NCBI GenBank assembly: GCA_949152475.1
Contig: OX424555.1
Location: 94,769,515-94,833,514, forward strand
DNA from: Terebella lapidaria
Taxonomy: Eukaryota > Annelida > Polychaeta > Terebellida > Terebellidae
Length of the DNA stretch: 64,000 nt
Direction: 5' to 3'
A program made the translations under genes and the position numbers. A model generated the notes under the pieces. It saw nothing but the letters and a program-made list of their open reading frames with translations, did no database searches and had not been told where the DNA came from. Positions within the stretch are counted from its first letter, which is position 1, and each line of letters opens with the position of its first letter. Positions 37,301 to 48,089 of the stretch are shown piece by piece.

Positions 37301-40300
37301 AGTCATGCAGCTGGGCGACAACAAAATACGGACGTACAAGAGTGAGATCCCGTCCCTGCCCATACACGCCCTGATAGATCTACACCTGTTTATGACCAGG
37401 GTCTGTATTGTGGGAAAATATTTCTTCACATCTGACAAACATTTACTGGTACATGTTCACTCATCAGCAAAATAAGTATTCATTCCAGTAACTAAGTGAT
37501 TCACGAATAGTATGTGATGAATCACTGTTGTAGATTTGACATGATATTCTTCACGTAGAGTGTGCCCGAGACATATTGTCAATATACAATATGTTATAAC
37601 ATTCGTTGCCTCCAGGCGGAGCGGCTGGTGAAGCAGGTTGATCCTTCAGACCCAGCAGCCTCCAGCTTCGCTGAAGAGTATGATTCTACCACACTGGAAA
37701 CCCTGAAAAACAACATGCTGTGGACGAAATGTACATAATGTGTACACAAACAATCCTTCAGTGTATAAAATATTGTCAATGATTTCTCACTGCTTGTAAA
37801 GACTTTTATTTCCAAATATCTTAAAATGTATAGTTCTCATCAAATGTGCTGAATGTTGTAGGCTAAATTGTGCCTTACATGAACATGTATTTATGATCTT
37901 TCTTCAACAGCCGCTCGAGAGGCTGTGGACGCGTCAGGCCGCTGTATATTTGGTGTAGAGCCGGCCCAGATTTCAGTGCTGTACTATCTGATGTACGCCG
38001 CCGCAGCAGGGGGCCTGGAACCGCTGATCAGCTCCAAGAAAAACATTGGTGGACAGGAGCTAAAAGTTAAGGTAGTGTCAAGGTCAAGGTCATGGAAATA
38101 TTTATTTCCAATGCATTATCAATATCAAATAACTACGAAAAGACCAGGAAATGTTATTTAAACAAGGTCGAGTGTGAAAATAGACAAGTTTAAAATGCGT
38201 GTTTTAACTAATTATAGGGTGGTGCATGGCAAATCTGTCACAAACTTCTGGAAAAAATCGGCAGAGAAAAAGTTCACCTCGGTCAGCCTGTAGCCAAGGT
38301 ATCTCAGGTACGTGGCCAAGAGTATGAATGTGCATATGACATTAAACTATTTCTTTTATTTGTGTCAATGTGTTTGAAAGCTTTTAATAAACATCTAGAC
38401 CAGTATCAGACCTATTGATGACCTGAGTGTGATTTCATGTGACTGTCAGGTGAAGGAAGGCGTGACCGTACAGACAGTAGATGGCGCTACATACCATTGT
38501 GATCGTCTCATACTGGCCCTACCTCCCCACTTGACTGGTAGGTACATTGTATCTACTTAAGGGAATTAACACTAAACCTTATAAACAACTAGTGAATATA
38601 TTTCATTGGTTGATTTCAGTTTGAATGACTGAATGATCAGGCCAAGTTATTGCCTTTCCATTGTTCCTGGATGTTGAAGATATTCATCCAGGTTTTTCCG
38701 GAGGCAGAGAGGAGCACATGATTCTCGTGTCTATGCCCTCGTGGAGAAGCTCTGTGATGAGGGCTGTCATGAAATCATACAAATACAATACCTATTACCA
38801 TCCTAAAGATAATTTTCCAATTGAAACACGTTTATTCACCAACTACTGAAACTCTTTTTACCAGTGCCATTAATCAGAGAGAAAAACACGCATGATTCCA
38901 ATGTTGAATGTGACAAGATCAGTGATGATAGATTTGGGTTTTGACCCGAGCGACTGACTTTGCAGTGTGTGTCACTCGCTCGTTCAGTCAGTGCTGAGAC
39001 CTCTCCATCAAAGTACCAGCGGGTGACTAGCTGTACACCTTTAGAGATGGTGTGTGGTTCTGCCCCTGGCACAAAATACGAGCCGTACATGACAGCTTGC
39101 TGCCCGAGTATGGCAGTAAGGCCAATCATGCGGCTGACAATCTCTGTGAGGTCACAACGAGAGGTCGAGGTGCTTGTCACAGGACAGCCGGGACATGAGA
39201 GCTGGGACAGATATCTGAGATCTTGTCTGAGTTACACACATAAATTAACCTGTGAATGAATGAGAAACATCAGATAGTAGTATAATGCCAATGATTATTT
39301 TGACTCATGATATATAATCGTCATAGATACATATGGTGATGTGGAGTTATGTCATGGAGGTTCTTGATTTGGTGTGAAAAGTGACCGGCTTTGTAACTGT
39401 AGGAACACGAAACAATTGCATTTTCACGAAAGGCGGCGCTCCAGCACCCGTCTTTCACACAATTCGTCCTTTGCATTCTGGGATACCGAAATTGTGAGAT
39501 TGTGATAGAATAACTCCAGTAGCGGTGTCCGTGGCAATCTTTAGTGCCTCTGAAAAAATCCATGGCTGAGGCATGACTGCCTGGTCGATCCGTGCAAAAC
39601 AAGGAAGCACGTGCTCGTGTTTACAAAACGCGCATTAATACGGACTATTTGTTGCCGCCTATTGACACTGTCCCCTGATTCAGGGGACCAGAGAATCGGT
39701 TATTACAAAGACGGGCGCTTTGAAGTGCCGTCTGGTGGACAGAACGAAAACAATTGTGAACTGTTTGTTCTGGTGTGAAGTCGATGATGTCAAAGTAAAA
39801 GGTTTGACTCGAGTCCGCTTATCCACTGATCTTGTTCTCGGTGCCGTGGGACTTCGCGGAGAGATTTCTCAGATGTGAAATCCTTTCAAGTCCCTGGCTC
39901 ACAGGAGAGATGAGTGAACTTTTTGCCGGGTCATTGGAGATCTGTGGCACTGCTGGAAATCACTCCACAGACTTTTTTGTTTTTTTATACGAACGTGGAT
40001 CGAGATCAGTGGTTGGACTCGAGATTGATTACAAATGCTAACTGAGACTTTCACCAAACTACAATTTAAACTTCATCATATGCAATAAAATCACCATGAT
40101 ATTGTTCTGATAATATTGCAGGATATAATGCTTTTCTAATTTTCCTCCCAGCAAAGATTGACTTTCTGCCAAGTCTACCTGCAGAGATGAACCATGTAAT
40201 TCATCGCATGCCGCCTGGAAACATCACTAAAGTTATTGTGACATACAGAACTGTGAGTATTCAATCCTGAATGCCTCTTTGTATCTGGCAATGAATGTTT

Positions 40301-41021
40301 CTATACTTAAATTCTGCTTACTTTTGAATTCTGCTTATTGACATTTTATGTCGCTGAATACAATGGATTGGTTATTGGATGACTGTGACAGGCGTTCTGG
40401 CGCGAGGCTGGTTACTCGGGAGAGGCAGTCACTAGAGGCGGGTCGCCTGTTGTAGATAATGTTGACACGGGGCCTTTGTGCATCGTGTTTGATGGTACCT
40501 CGTGTAATGGTAACCCGGCAATTGTCGGCTTCATCGGTGGAAACCAACACCTCCAGTATGCAAAATTAGAGGTTGGTGGAATTCAATAATGCTCGGTTAC
40601 ATGTTGTACAAACTTGTAACTTGAGTGTGTGAAGTGTTGTTCATTTTGAAAAGATTGTAAATGTTCATTATTGGATGAGAAATTCAAGTTGAAATCAATT
40701 TTGAAATCAGCCAAATTTAGCATTCTTGTTTGTCACACAAACTTGAGAATACATCCCGAGATATTCCAGAATATATAGGAAATATGCACAGTTTGACAAC
40801 AGATACTCAGAAAATTGCCATTAATCGCGCATGAAAACAGTGGATAGAGAATGATCGGCCTGCCTACATTGCTGGTTGCCACAATATCTAGACAAATACC
40901 AATGACGTCATCAGACTGTGTATAGAACTCGCCCACAAGGCGGGCTGCTTTGAGGAAAAAAATGATGCGTGATTGACTGGTCCGAATTAGGGCATTTCGG
41001 CCCGGAATGCCCTTAGTCTGG

Positions 41022-41075
<54 letters not shown>

Positions 41076-44000
41076 CCGCCGTTTGGTTTCCGATCAATAA
41101 CTCGGGAATGCCTGAACGGATCTTGTCCAAATTTGCACCACTGGTCAGAAATATTACATGGAAGACCCCTATTGTTTTGGAGGCGGCTCCGGGGTCCGTG
41201 AGGTCCGTGAGGATGAAATCAAGGTTGATTTTGAGACTTGGGTTTCCGAGCGATAACTCAAAAAGTATTCATGCAATGGCAAGTATACTATGCATGGGAG
41301 TTCATATACCACCGGAGAAGAACCCTATTGATTTTGGGATCAATCCGTCGAACGACCTTTGACCTAGAGCTCGGAAGAATTTTTGCTGATTCATCCTTGA
41401 GGCTTTCATGCATATCTCGGAAACGGTGCGTCGTAGAGCGAAACGGAGCTCAATTTCGGCCTCCTGGCACTAGACAAACTAGTCCAGAGGGTATCTTTGG
41501 TCGAGACAACCCCTGGTGTCGAATTTTTTTTCGCCAACTCGGCACTTCCTGTTTGGCCGTATCCCGGAAACGGTGCATCGTAGAGCAAAACGGAGCTCAA
41601 TTCCGGCCTCCTGGCACTAGACAAGCTAGTCTGGGGGGTATTATGGGTCTAGACGACCCCTGGTGTCAAATTTATTTTCGCCGACTCGGCACTTCCTGTT
41701 TGGCCGTATCTCGAAAACGGTGCGTCGTAGAGCGAAACGGAGCTCAATTCCGGCCTCCTGGCACTAGACAAACTAGGCTTATGGGTATTATGGGTTGAGA
41801 CGACCCCTGGTGTCGAATTTATATTCGCCGACTCGGCACTTCCTGTTTGGCCGTATCTCGGAAACGGTGCGTCGTAGAGCGAAACGGAGCTCAATTCCGG
41901 CCTCCTGGCACTAGACAAAGTAGGCTTATGGGTATTTTGGGTCGAGACGACCCCTGGTGTCAAATTTATATTTGCCGACTTGGCACTTCCTGTTTGGCCG
42001 TATCTCGGCACTTCCTGTTTGGCCGTATCTCGGCACTTCCTGTTTGGCCGTATCTCGGAAACGGTGCGTCGTAGAGCGAAACGGAGCTCAATTCCGGTCT
42101 TAGGGCGCTAGACCAACTAGTCTAGGGGGTATTATGGGTCGAGACGACCTCTGGTGTCGAATTTATTTTTGCCGACTCGGCACTTCCTGTTTGGCCGTAT
42201 CTCGGAAACGATGTGTCATAGACCGAAACGCAGCTCAATTTCGGCCTCCTGGCACTAGACAAACTAGTCTAGGGGGTATTTTGGGTCGAGACGACCCCCT
42301 GGTGTCGAATTTTTTTTCGCCGACTCGGTACTTCCTGTTTGGCCGTATCTCGGAAACGGTGCGTCGTAGAGCGAAACGGAGCTCAATTTCGGCCCCCTGG
42401 CAAACTAGTCTAGGGGGTATTTTGGGTCGAGACGACCCCCTGGTGTCGAATTTTTTTTCGCCGACTCGGCACTTCCTGTTCGGCCGTATCTCGAAAACGG
42501 TGCGTCGTAGAGCGAAACGGAGCTCAATTCCGGCCTCCTGGCATATTTTGGGTCGAGACGATCCCTGGTGTCGAATTTATATTCGCCGACTCGGCACTTC
42601 CTGTTTGGCCGTATCTCGGAAACGGTGCGTCGTAGAGCGAAACGGAGCTCAATTCCGGCCTCCTGACACAAGACAAACTAGGCTTATGGGTATTTTGGGT
42701 TGAGCCAGCCTCTGGTGTCGAACTTTTTTTCGCCGACTCAGCACTTCCTGTTTGGCCGTATCTCGGAAACGGTGCGTCGTAGAGCGAAACGGAGCTCAAT
42801 TTCGGCCTCCTGGCACTAGACAAACTAGTCGAGAGGGTATCTTGGGTCGAGACGACCCCTGGTGTCGAATTTATTTTCGCTGACTCGGCACTTCCTGTTT
42901 GGCCGTATCTCAGAAACGGTGCGTCATACAGGGAAACGGAGCTCAATTCCAGCCTTCTGGCACTAGACAAACTAGTCTAGTGAGTATCCTGGGTCGAGAC
43001 AACCCCTGGTGTCGGAATTTTTTTTTGCCGACTCGGCACTTCCTGTTTGGCCGTATCTCGGAAACGATGTGTCATAGACCGAAACGGAGCTCAATTTCGG
43101 CCTCCTGGCACTAGACAAACTAGTCTAGGGGGTATTTTGGGTCGAGACGACCCCCTGGTGCCGAATTTGCTGTTTGGCCGTATCTCGGAAACGGTGCATT
43201 GTAGAGCGAAACGGAGCTCAATTTCGGCCTCCTGGCACTAGACAAACTAGTCTAGAGGGTATATTGGGTCGAGACAACCCCTGGTGTCGAATTTTTTTTC
43301 GCCGACTCGGCACTTCCTGTTTGGTCGTATCTCGGAAACGGTGCGTTGTAGAGCGAAACGGAGCTCAATTCCGGCCTCCTGGCACTAGACAAACTAGGCT
43401 TATGGGTATTTTGGGTCGAGACGACCCCTGGTGTCGAATTTATATTCGCCAACTCGGCACTTCCTGTTTGGCCGTATCTCGGAAACGGTGCGTCGTAGAG
43501 CGAAACGGAGCTCAATTCCGGCCTCCTGGCACTAGAGAAACTAGGCTTATGGGTATTTTGGGTCGAGACGACCCCTGGTGTCGAACTTTTTTTGCCGACT
43601 CGGCACTTCCTGTTTGGCCGTATCTCGGAAACGATGTGTCGTAGAGCGAAACGGAGCTCAATTTCGACCTCCTGGCACTAGACAAACTAGTCTAGGGGGT
43701 ATTTAGGGTCGAGACGACCCCTGGTGTCGAATTTTTTTTCGCCGACTTGGCACTTCCTGTTTGGTCGTATCTCGGAAACGGTGAGTCGTAGAGCGAAATG
43801 GAGCTCAATTCCGGCCTTCTGGTACTAGACAAACTAGTCCAGGAGGTATTTTGGGTCAAGACGACCCCTGGTGTCGAATTTATTTTTGCCGACTCGGCAC
43901 GTCCTGTTTGGCCGTATCTCGGAAATGGTGCGTCGTAGAGCGAAACGGAGCTCAATTCCGGCCTTCTGGTACTGGACAAACTAGTCTAGGGGGTATTTTG

Positions 44001-46285
44001 GGTCGAGACGACCCCTGGTGTTTGATATTTTTTCGCCGACTCGGCACTTCCTGTTTGACCGTATCTGGGAAACAGTGCGTTGTAGAGCGAAACGGAGCTC
44101 AATTTCGGCCTCCTGGCACTAGACAAACTAGGCTTAGGGGTATTTTGGGTCGAGACGACTTCTGGTGCCGTATCTCGAAAACGATGCGTCGTAGAGCGAA
44201 ACGCAAAGATGCCTAAGGGCGGGGTATGTCACCTAAACTCTTGACCACGGACAGAGTCATCATGGTTCTAGACACGGTCTCTTAGGTATATGTTAGCTAG
44301 GAATAGAACTCACACGAAATGCCCCAAGGCATCTTCAGGCCTTGACGTCTAGTTTGAATCTTGATTTGGAAAACTCAATTTAGGCACGTAATACATGTAC
44401 TCATTTTCAGACCCAAATTTGTGCGATTTATCATTCTATAGACAAAATAAAGCTATCGCAGAATGAATAAATTTTGTCAATTCTAAAAGTGATTATAGCT
44501 TTAAGCCTGTGAGTTTGGAGACCTCCGAAGATCTGCTCAAATTTTCTAACATCGATTAAAAGACAACAAATATCTCAGCTCCTTGTATCTAGTACAGAGA
44601 TAATTGAAAATTTTGTCAATTCTAAAAGTGATTATAGCTTTAAGCCTGTGAGTTTGGAGACCTCCGAAGATCTGCTCAAATTTTCTAACATCGAATAAAA
44701 GACAATAAATATCTCAGCTCCTTGTATCTAGTATGGAGATAATCGGAAATTTTGTCATTTCTAAAAGTGATTATAGCTTTAAGTCTGTGAGTTTGGAGAC
44801 CGAAGATCTGCTCAAATTTTCTAACATCGATTAAAATACGACAAATATCTCAGCTCCTTGTATCTAGTACAGAGATGATCGAATATCAGTATCCGATACA
44901 GATTATTCAGATATCATTGTTCCCCCCCCCCCCCCCACTCACAGCCTTCAGAGCGCTGTAGAGCAGTGTTACACAGCCTGTCGGAGCTGTTTGGCCGGGC
45001 CGCCCTCGGCTGCCTAGATTACGCGGAGAAGGACTGGAATGCCGAACCGTACAACTGTGGTGGACCCGTCAGTGTGGGAACTCCCGGGATGATGACTCGA
45101 CTGGTCCCCGCACTACGACAACCTTTCCAGAGGTCTGTTACAGAGTGAAACCTTGCCCAAAAATCTAAGATTGATAGATCGAGATTAGGAATCAATTGTG
45201 GACTTATAATGATATATGCGGAATATTATCGTGACCTTTGACCTAATTTTCAAGGTCACAGCACAAGATGGCTAATATCTCGCTTATTATCGACTTTACG
45301 GAATCAATGGACTAGTTCATAGAATTTCCCACCAAATTCTACCGAACGTTCCCGAAACGATCAGGCAGCCGACCAATGACTACTGCACGCAGATTTTGAA
45401 CCTAAAGTGTCAACAACGCTAATCACCTCGATTTCATCTGCATCGAGTACCCACCACACCTTTCAAATTCTCAGCCATTATGACTATGTAAACCACAAAT
45501 AGACAGTCTACACGTCATTCAGTTGTTATATCCCAAGTTCAGATGAGTTTATTGAAAATAATCGCCGGCTCGCATGACATTGCACTTTTCAACCGACAAA
45601 TATCACAAGCAAAACTTACAACCACGTCCGTGAGTTTACTGATCCCCGCACGTGTTTACACGCACTTTGGGTTTTCCCATATGTGGTTACACTTGTTGCC
45701 TCGGGCAACGCGCGCAGCAGTGATTGGTCCGTTTGAAACTAGAGATTTCCGAAGATTAGTTCATGGCGGGAGAATTATGTGAACTAGTCCATTGTGGACC
45801 GTATTTCCCGCTTGTGCTGGTAATAGAGCTTGTTCTCTCTTGCAGGATTCACCTTGCAGGTACAGAGAGTGCTACTGTATGGTGTGGTTTTATCAATGGT
45901 GCTGTGCAAGCAGGCTGTAGGGCTGCAAATGAGGTAATTTATTTATGGATGGAACAAACTATTCAATTTATTAACTTCAATGAAGAAGCACTGACTCGCC
46001 TTTCCAAAATCAATGATGAAAATGTTTACATTGTATATTTGATTTGATATGATGCCAGTAAATATTAAAGGACAATTGCCATGACAACAGGTGCTGTACA
46101 ATCTGCGGCCCCAGGCGATAACCGCCGCTGACCTGCAGGGGACGGCCTACGACACGGCAACCAAGAGTGGGAGACGTCTTCATAATAACACATCCCTTCT
46201 CCGCTGGATGTTGGGCCTCGGTCTGGTGGCGGCCACTCTTGCCTTCATTCACAGTCGATATCAGCGCCTTGCTCTCCTCAAGTAA
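31305..46285 (+). CDS. Flavin-containing monoamine oxidase-like protein, tail-anchored
   Basis: Twelve exons: 31305-31437, 36840-36927, 37226-37400, 37616-37730, 37911-38071, 38218-38307, 38450-38537, 40152-40252, 40392-40571, 44945-45132, 45846-45933 and 46091-46285. The CDS is 1602 nt (533 aa; human MAO-A/B are 527/520). The family oxidatively deaminates amines at the outer mitochondrial membrane. Seen here: FAD dinucleotide fold VIIVGAGVSGL, DRVGGRT across exons 1-2, LGGQWVG, MYAAAAGG, the active-site Lys in NITKVIV (about residue 310), LRQPFQRIHLAGTESA, and a C-terminal hydrophobic anchor WMLGLGLVAATLAFI followed by a basic tail. Odd: the cysteine that binds FAD covalently in MAO is Gly (about 417), with Cys two residues earlier, and the two cage tyrosines align to Pro418 and Phe455. 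Substrate is therefore uncertain. Start ATG 31305 (CACAATGG context). Poly(A) signal at 46789-46794. Introns are loaded with repeats. Confidence 0.9.
31529..32162. mobile_element. TA-flanked MITE in amine-oxidase intron 1
   Basis: Almost perfect 40-bp terminal inverted repeats (one mismatch) beginning TACTCTGATTTTTCTAACT at 31529 and ending at 32162. The dinucleotide TA flanks both ends, as for Tc1/mariner. 634 bp, no transposase. Its TIR differs from those at 120-1041 and 35938-36362. Confidence 0.85.
32280..34033 (-). mobile_element. Composite satellite-bearing repeat, copy 2 (in intron 1)
   Basis: Starts at GGTTACCGGACC (32280) and ends with GGTAACC (34007-34013) plus the hairpin AGCCCTTGGGCT (34021-34032). 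Order: block with GGCCATTTT motifs (32290-32690), then about nine to ten tandem monomers of about 130 bp (32700-33990). The same order, inverted, forms copy 3 at 48041-62589. No protein-coding capacity. Boundaries are from comparison of the two copies; no target duplication found. Confidence 0.7.
34034..34840. repeat. Partial composite-repeat block
   Basis: 34040-34520 matches copy 1 at about 16840-17240 (GTTTCAAAA-ATTC, GTGGCGGCCATTTTGATTTTT, CCCTTCATAATGG). It ends at CCGGTAACC (34807-34815), followed by a hairpin AGCACCCTTGGTGCT. Truncated relative of the composite repeat next to it. Confidence 0.6.
34841..35937. other. Intron 1, unassigned part
   Basis: Non-coding. A short fragment with CCCGGTAATCTTCCTTAGCCCTTGG (split here: TCCCGGTAATC then TTCCTTAGCCCTTGG, 35437-35463) repeats the end signature of the composite repeat. 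A small hairpin CCATAGTATG/…CTATGG lies near 35278-35305. Nothing else seen. Confidence 0.4.
35938..36362. mobile_element. Tc1/mariner-like MITE in intron 1
   Basis: Terminal repeats CAGTGGAATATGTATAAACC (35938) and, inverted, GGTTTGTACAAATTTCACTG (ending 36362). The left flank is TA; the right flank is TG, so the duplication is probably mutated. The TIR is a relative of the element at 120-1041, and internal motifs (GGGACCT, TTCCAGTTTATAC) are also shared. Confidence 0.65.
38538..40151. other. Amine-oxidase intron 7
   Basis: 1.6 kb with no clear repeat family. Weak inverted similarity (ACTCGAGTCC … GGACTCGAG) around 39805-40025 may be an old fold-back element. ORFs inside look accidental. 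Confidence 0.4.
41024..41070. repeat. T47 homopolymer
   Basis: 47 consecutive T in intron 9, just left of the 147-bp satellite. It follows a near-palindrome AGGGCATTTCGG/CCGGAATGCCCT at 40989-41013. Length is likely to vary between assemblies. Confidence 0.9.
41396..44216. repeat. 147-bp CpG-rich satellite array, about 19 monomers
   Basis: Tandem monomers containing CACTTCCTGTTTGGCCGTAT, TCGTAGAGCGAAACGGAGCT and GGTCGAGACGACCCCTGGTG. The first motif starts at 41543, 41690, 41837, 41984, 42181, 42328, 42470, 42595, 42742, 42889, 43037, 43311, 43458, 43604, 43751, 43898 and 44045. Most spacings are exactly 147; a few are shorter or longer by small deletions. A 27-bp segment is triplicated near 41987-42060. 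Because 147 is 3 x 49, several frames stay open across many monomers on both strands, but these show no protein features. It lies inside amine-oxidase intron 9. Confidence 0.92.
44460..44890. repeat. 139-bp tandem repeat, about three copies
   Basis: The motif GTCAATTCTAAAAGTGATTA starts at 44476, 44615 and (with one change) 44754; period 139. Monomers also share GAGTTTGGAGACC, GAAGATCTGCTC and ATCTCAGCTCCTTGTATCTA. AT-rich, unrelated to the adjacent 147-bp array. Confidence 0.9.
44922..44944 (+). other. C15 tract forming the 3' splice site of amine-oxidase exon 10
   Basis: C15 (44922-44936) followed by ACTCACAG; exon 10 begins at 44945. The polypyrimidine tract of this acceptor is therefore a homopolymer. 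Confidence 0.8.
45133..45308. repeat. Single diverged 134-bp-family monomer in intron 10
   Basis: 45160-45308 matches the 134-bp monomer of the composite repeat (AGGAATCAATTGTGGAC, TGACCTTTGACCT, AATATCTCGCTTATTATCGAC). Its partner sequence ATTGTGGAC resumes at 45791 after a MITE. Confidence 0.75.
45309..45790. mobile_element. MITE inserted into a satellite monomer
   Basis: Inverted ends GGACTAGTTCA (45309) and TGAACTAGTCC (ending 45790), with weaker similarity for about 25 bp inward (AATTTCCCACC / GGCGGGAGAATT). The satellite monomer flanking it reads TCAAT | element | ATTGTGG against the uninterrupted TCAATTGTGG, so the target duplication is the dinucleotide AT. 482 bp, non-coding; superfamily unclear. 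Confidence 0.7.
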
Positions 46286-47510
46286 CTGGGATCAGATGGT
46301 GATGTCTGTGGTATTATATTGCTATGTGATGACACTATGCAATGTTGTTATACAGTAGCAGTAGGATATTCTGTCTGGATACAGTAATTTGTTATAGCTA
46401 TGATCATGTTATTCTTGTCAAGTACAATCGTGTTTGGTATTGAAAATTTTTTTTTTATATGTTCCCAGAGTTTGGTGTTATATCATTGTGTGAAGTGATG
46501 CTGTATTATGCAGATAAATATAGATACCCGTTACTCTGACGGGGACGAATCAGGGACAGAGGACGATTCCGATTGCACGGATTCTAACAGTATTCTAGTC
46601 AAAAAGTGTTTTCTATTTCTGTTTGCTCAATTGTAATCTACTGGTGGCATTGTGATTTGTCTCATGAGTACTGATGGAGGGGAATATATTTGGGAAGAAT
46701 AGGCATCCTGAAATAATTTGGTAACTTGAGAACTAGTCTATGCAAATATCTATGTTATTCCACAATAATATACTGTGATGTATAGGTGAATAAAATTATG
46801 TTGTATCAGTATTTTTATGATATTGATGATGATTAATGCAAATTCTTACCACTCAGAAAGAACGGAAGTTTGTTGCAATGTTGTTACCGGTATGGGCTCA
46901 TGTGATGGATATATTATTTGTTTTATAGTTCTTGGTTTTAGTCCCTACTCCTAGGTCATTGGCAGTATCAGGCTAAATATTTATTAAATTCTATGTATAT
47001 GTTTTACTTGATCACTATTAATGTTGCACTAAAGTTTTATATAAGTCCCGTGCAGGTGATATTGATATTGTATAGGGATGGTTATTAGTTTTTGTACATA
47101 GCATTCAGAGTATTGGAATAAGCCTAAGCTCAAAAGTGATATAACTTTTGTAGAACTTATACAGGAGATGGTTAGGCAGCAAACAGAGCTTGCCAGTTTT
47201 CATACTACATGTACATGTATAAACTTTTGGGGTCACTCATCGTCGAAGTAAAAGATTACAGAATCTACTTACCTTGACATTACTGTGATTTGAATAAATT
47301 GAATGCATTGAACAGCAATAAATCATTACATTTCAAAATTTTTGTCCATTTGGGCCAATTGGCCAATTTTTTCTCCACCGTCTGTCTCTAGCCGTACCAA
47401 CGGAAGCATCAACTATAAGTTAGTTTGTATTGCATGGTTTGTGGGACTTTTTGATGTTTCATGGGACTTTAGCGAGTATATATGCATGATCACCAGATCT
47501 AAAACATATC
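46286..47510. other. Amine-oxidase 3' UTR and spacer
   Basis: A poly(A) signal AATAAA at 46789-46794 would give a 3' UTR of about 500 nt; further signals lie near 47292 and 47319. No ORF or repeat of note. Confidence 0.5.
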
Positions 47511-48025
47511 TAAAGTCAACTTAATGTACCAGTAAAACACGCATTTTGGTCGTAGTTTTGTATCATCGATTCAACTTGAAATTTTGTGTGTCATAATTGG
47601 GTATCATGTCGCAATATATCACATAATTTCAAAATTTGATCTCAAAAATTGAAAAAGTTGGCAATCTACCCCAATGTTAAATTTCAGCCCCAACATGGAA
47701 TTTCAGTCTACACAAAAAAAACCTTTATTTACCTGCGTACGAAAATAAACAAATTTACCTGCATACGAGTTCCAACTATGACTGCCGACTCCAAACAACG
47801 CAAAGGATTCATTCGTTCATTTATTTGATCCCATTTTGGACTGAAATTTAACATTGGGGTTGATTGCCAAATTTTTCGTTTTGTGAGGTAACATTCGGTG
47901 TAAAATTGCGGCATGATGCCCAATTAGGACACACAAAATTTCAAGTTGATCCGAAAATACAATACAAAACTAGGGCCAAAAAGCGTGTTTCACTGATACA
48001 ATCAATGCATCATGAAATGACTTTA
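47511..48025. mobile_element. Fold-back element with about 185-bp arms
   Basis: 47511-47695 and 47838-48025 are inverted copies at roughly 80 percent identity. Shared segments include ACTTGAAATTTTGTGTGTC and CCCCAATGTTAAATTTCAG. The central spacer is about 140 bp. No ORF. It abuts the left end of the composite repeat at 48041. Confidence 0.75.
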
Positions 48026-48089
48026 GCTAAAAGAACAAAAATTAGCCCAATGGGCTAGAAAGGTTACCGGAGAAATATACAGAGTTAAG

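Noticed and set aside
38661..39259. ORFs in amine-oxidase intron 7 as extra exons
   Set aside because: Exons 7 and 8 already join in frame and match the family; the ORFs lack paired splice sites and similarity.
41406..44216. Open frames up to 189 codons on both strands in the 147-bp satellite
   Set aside because: The period is a multiple of three, so stop-free frames propagate; no start context, domains or codon signal.
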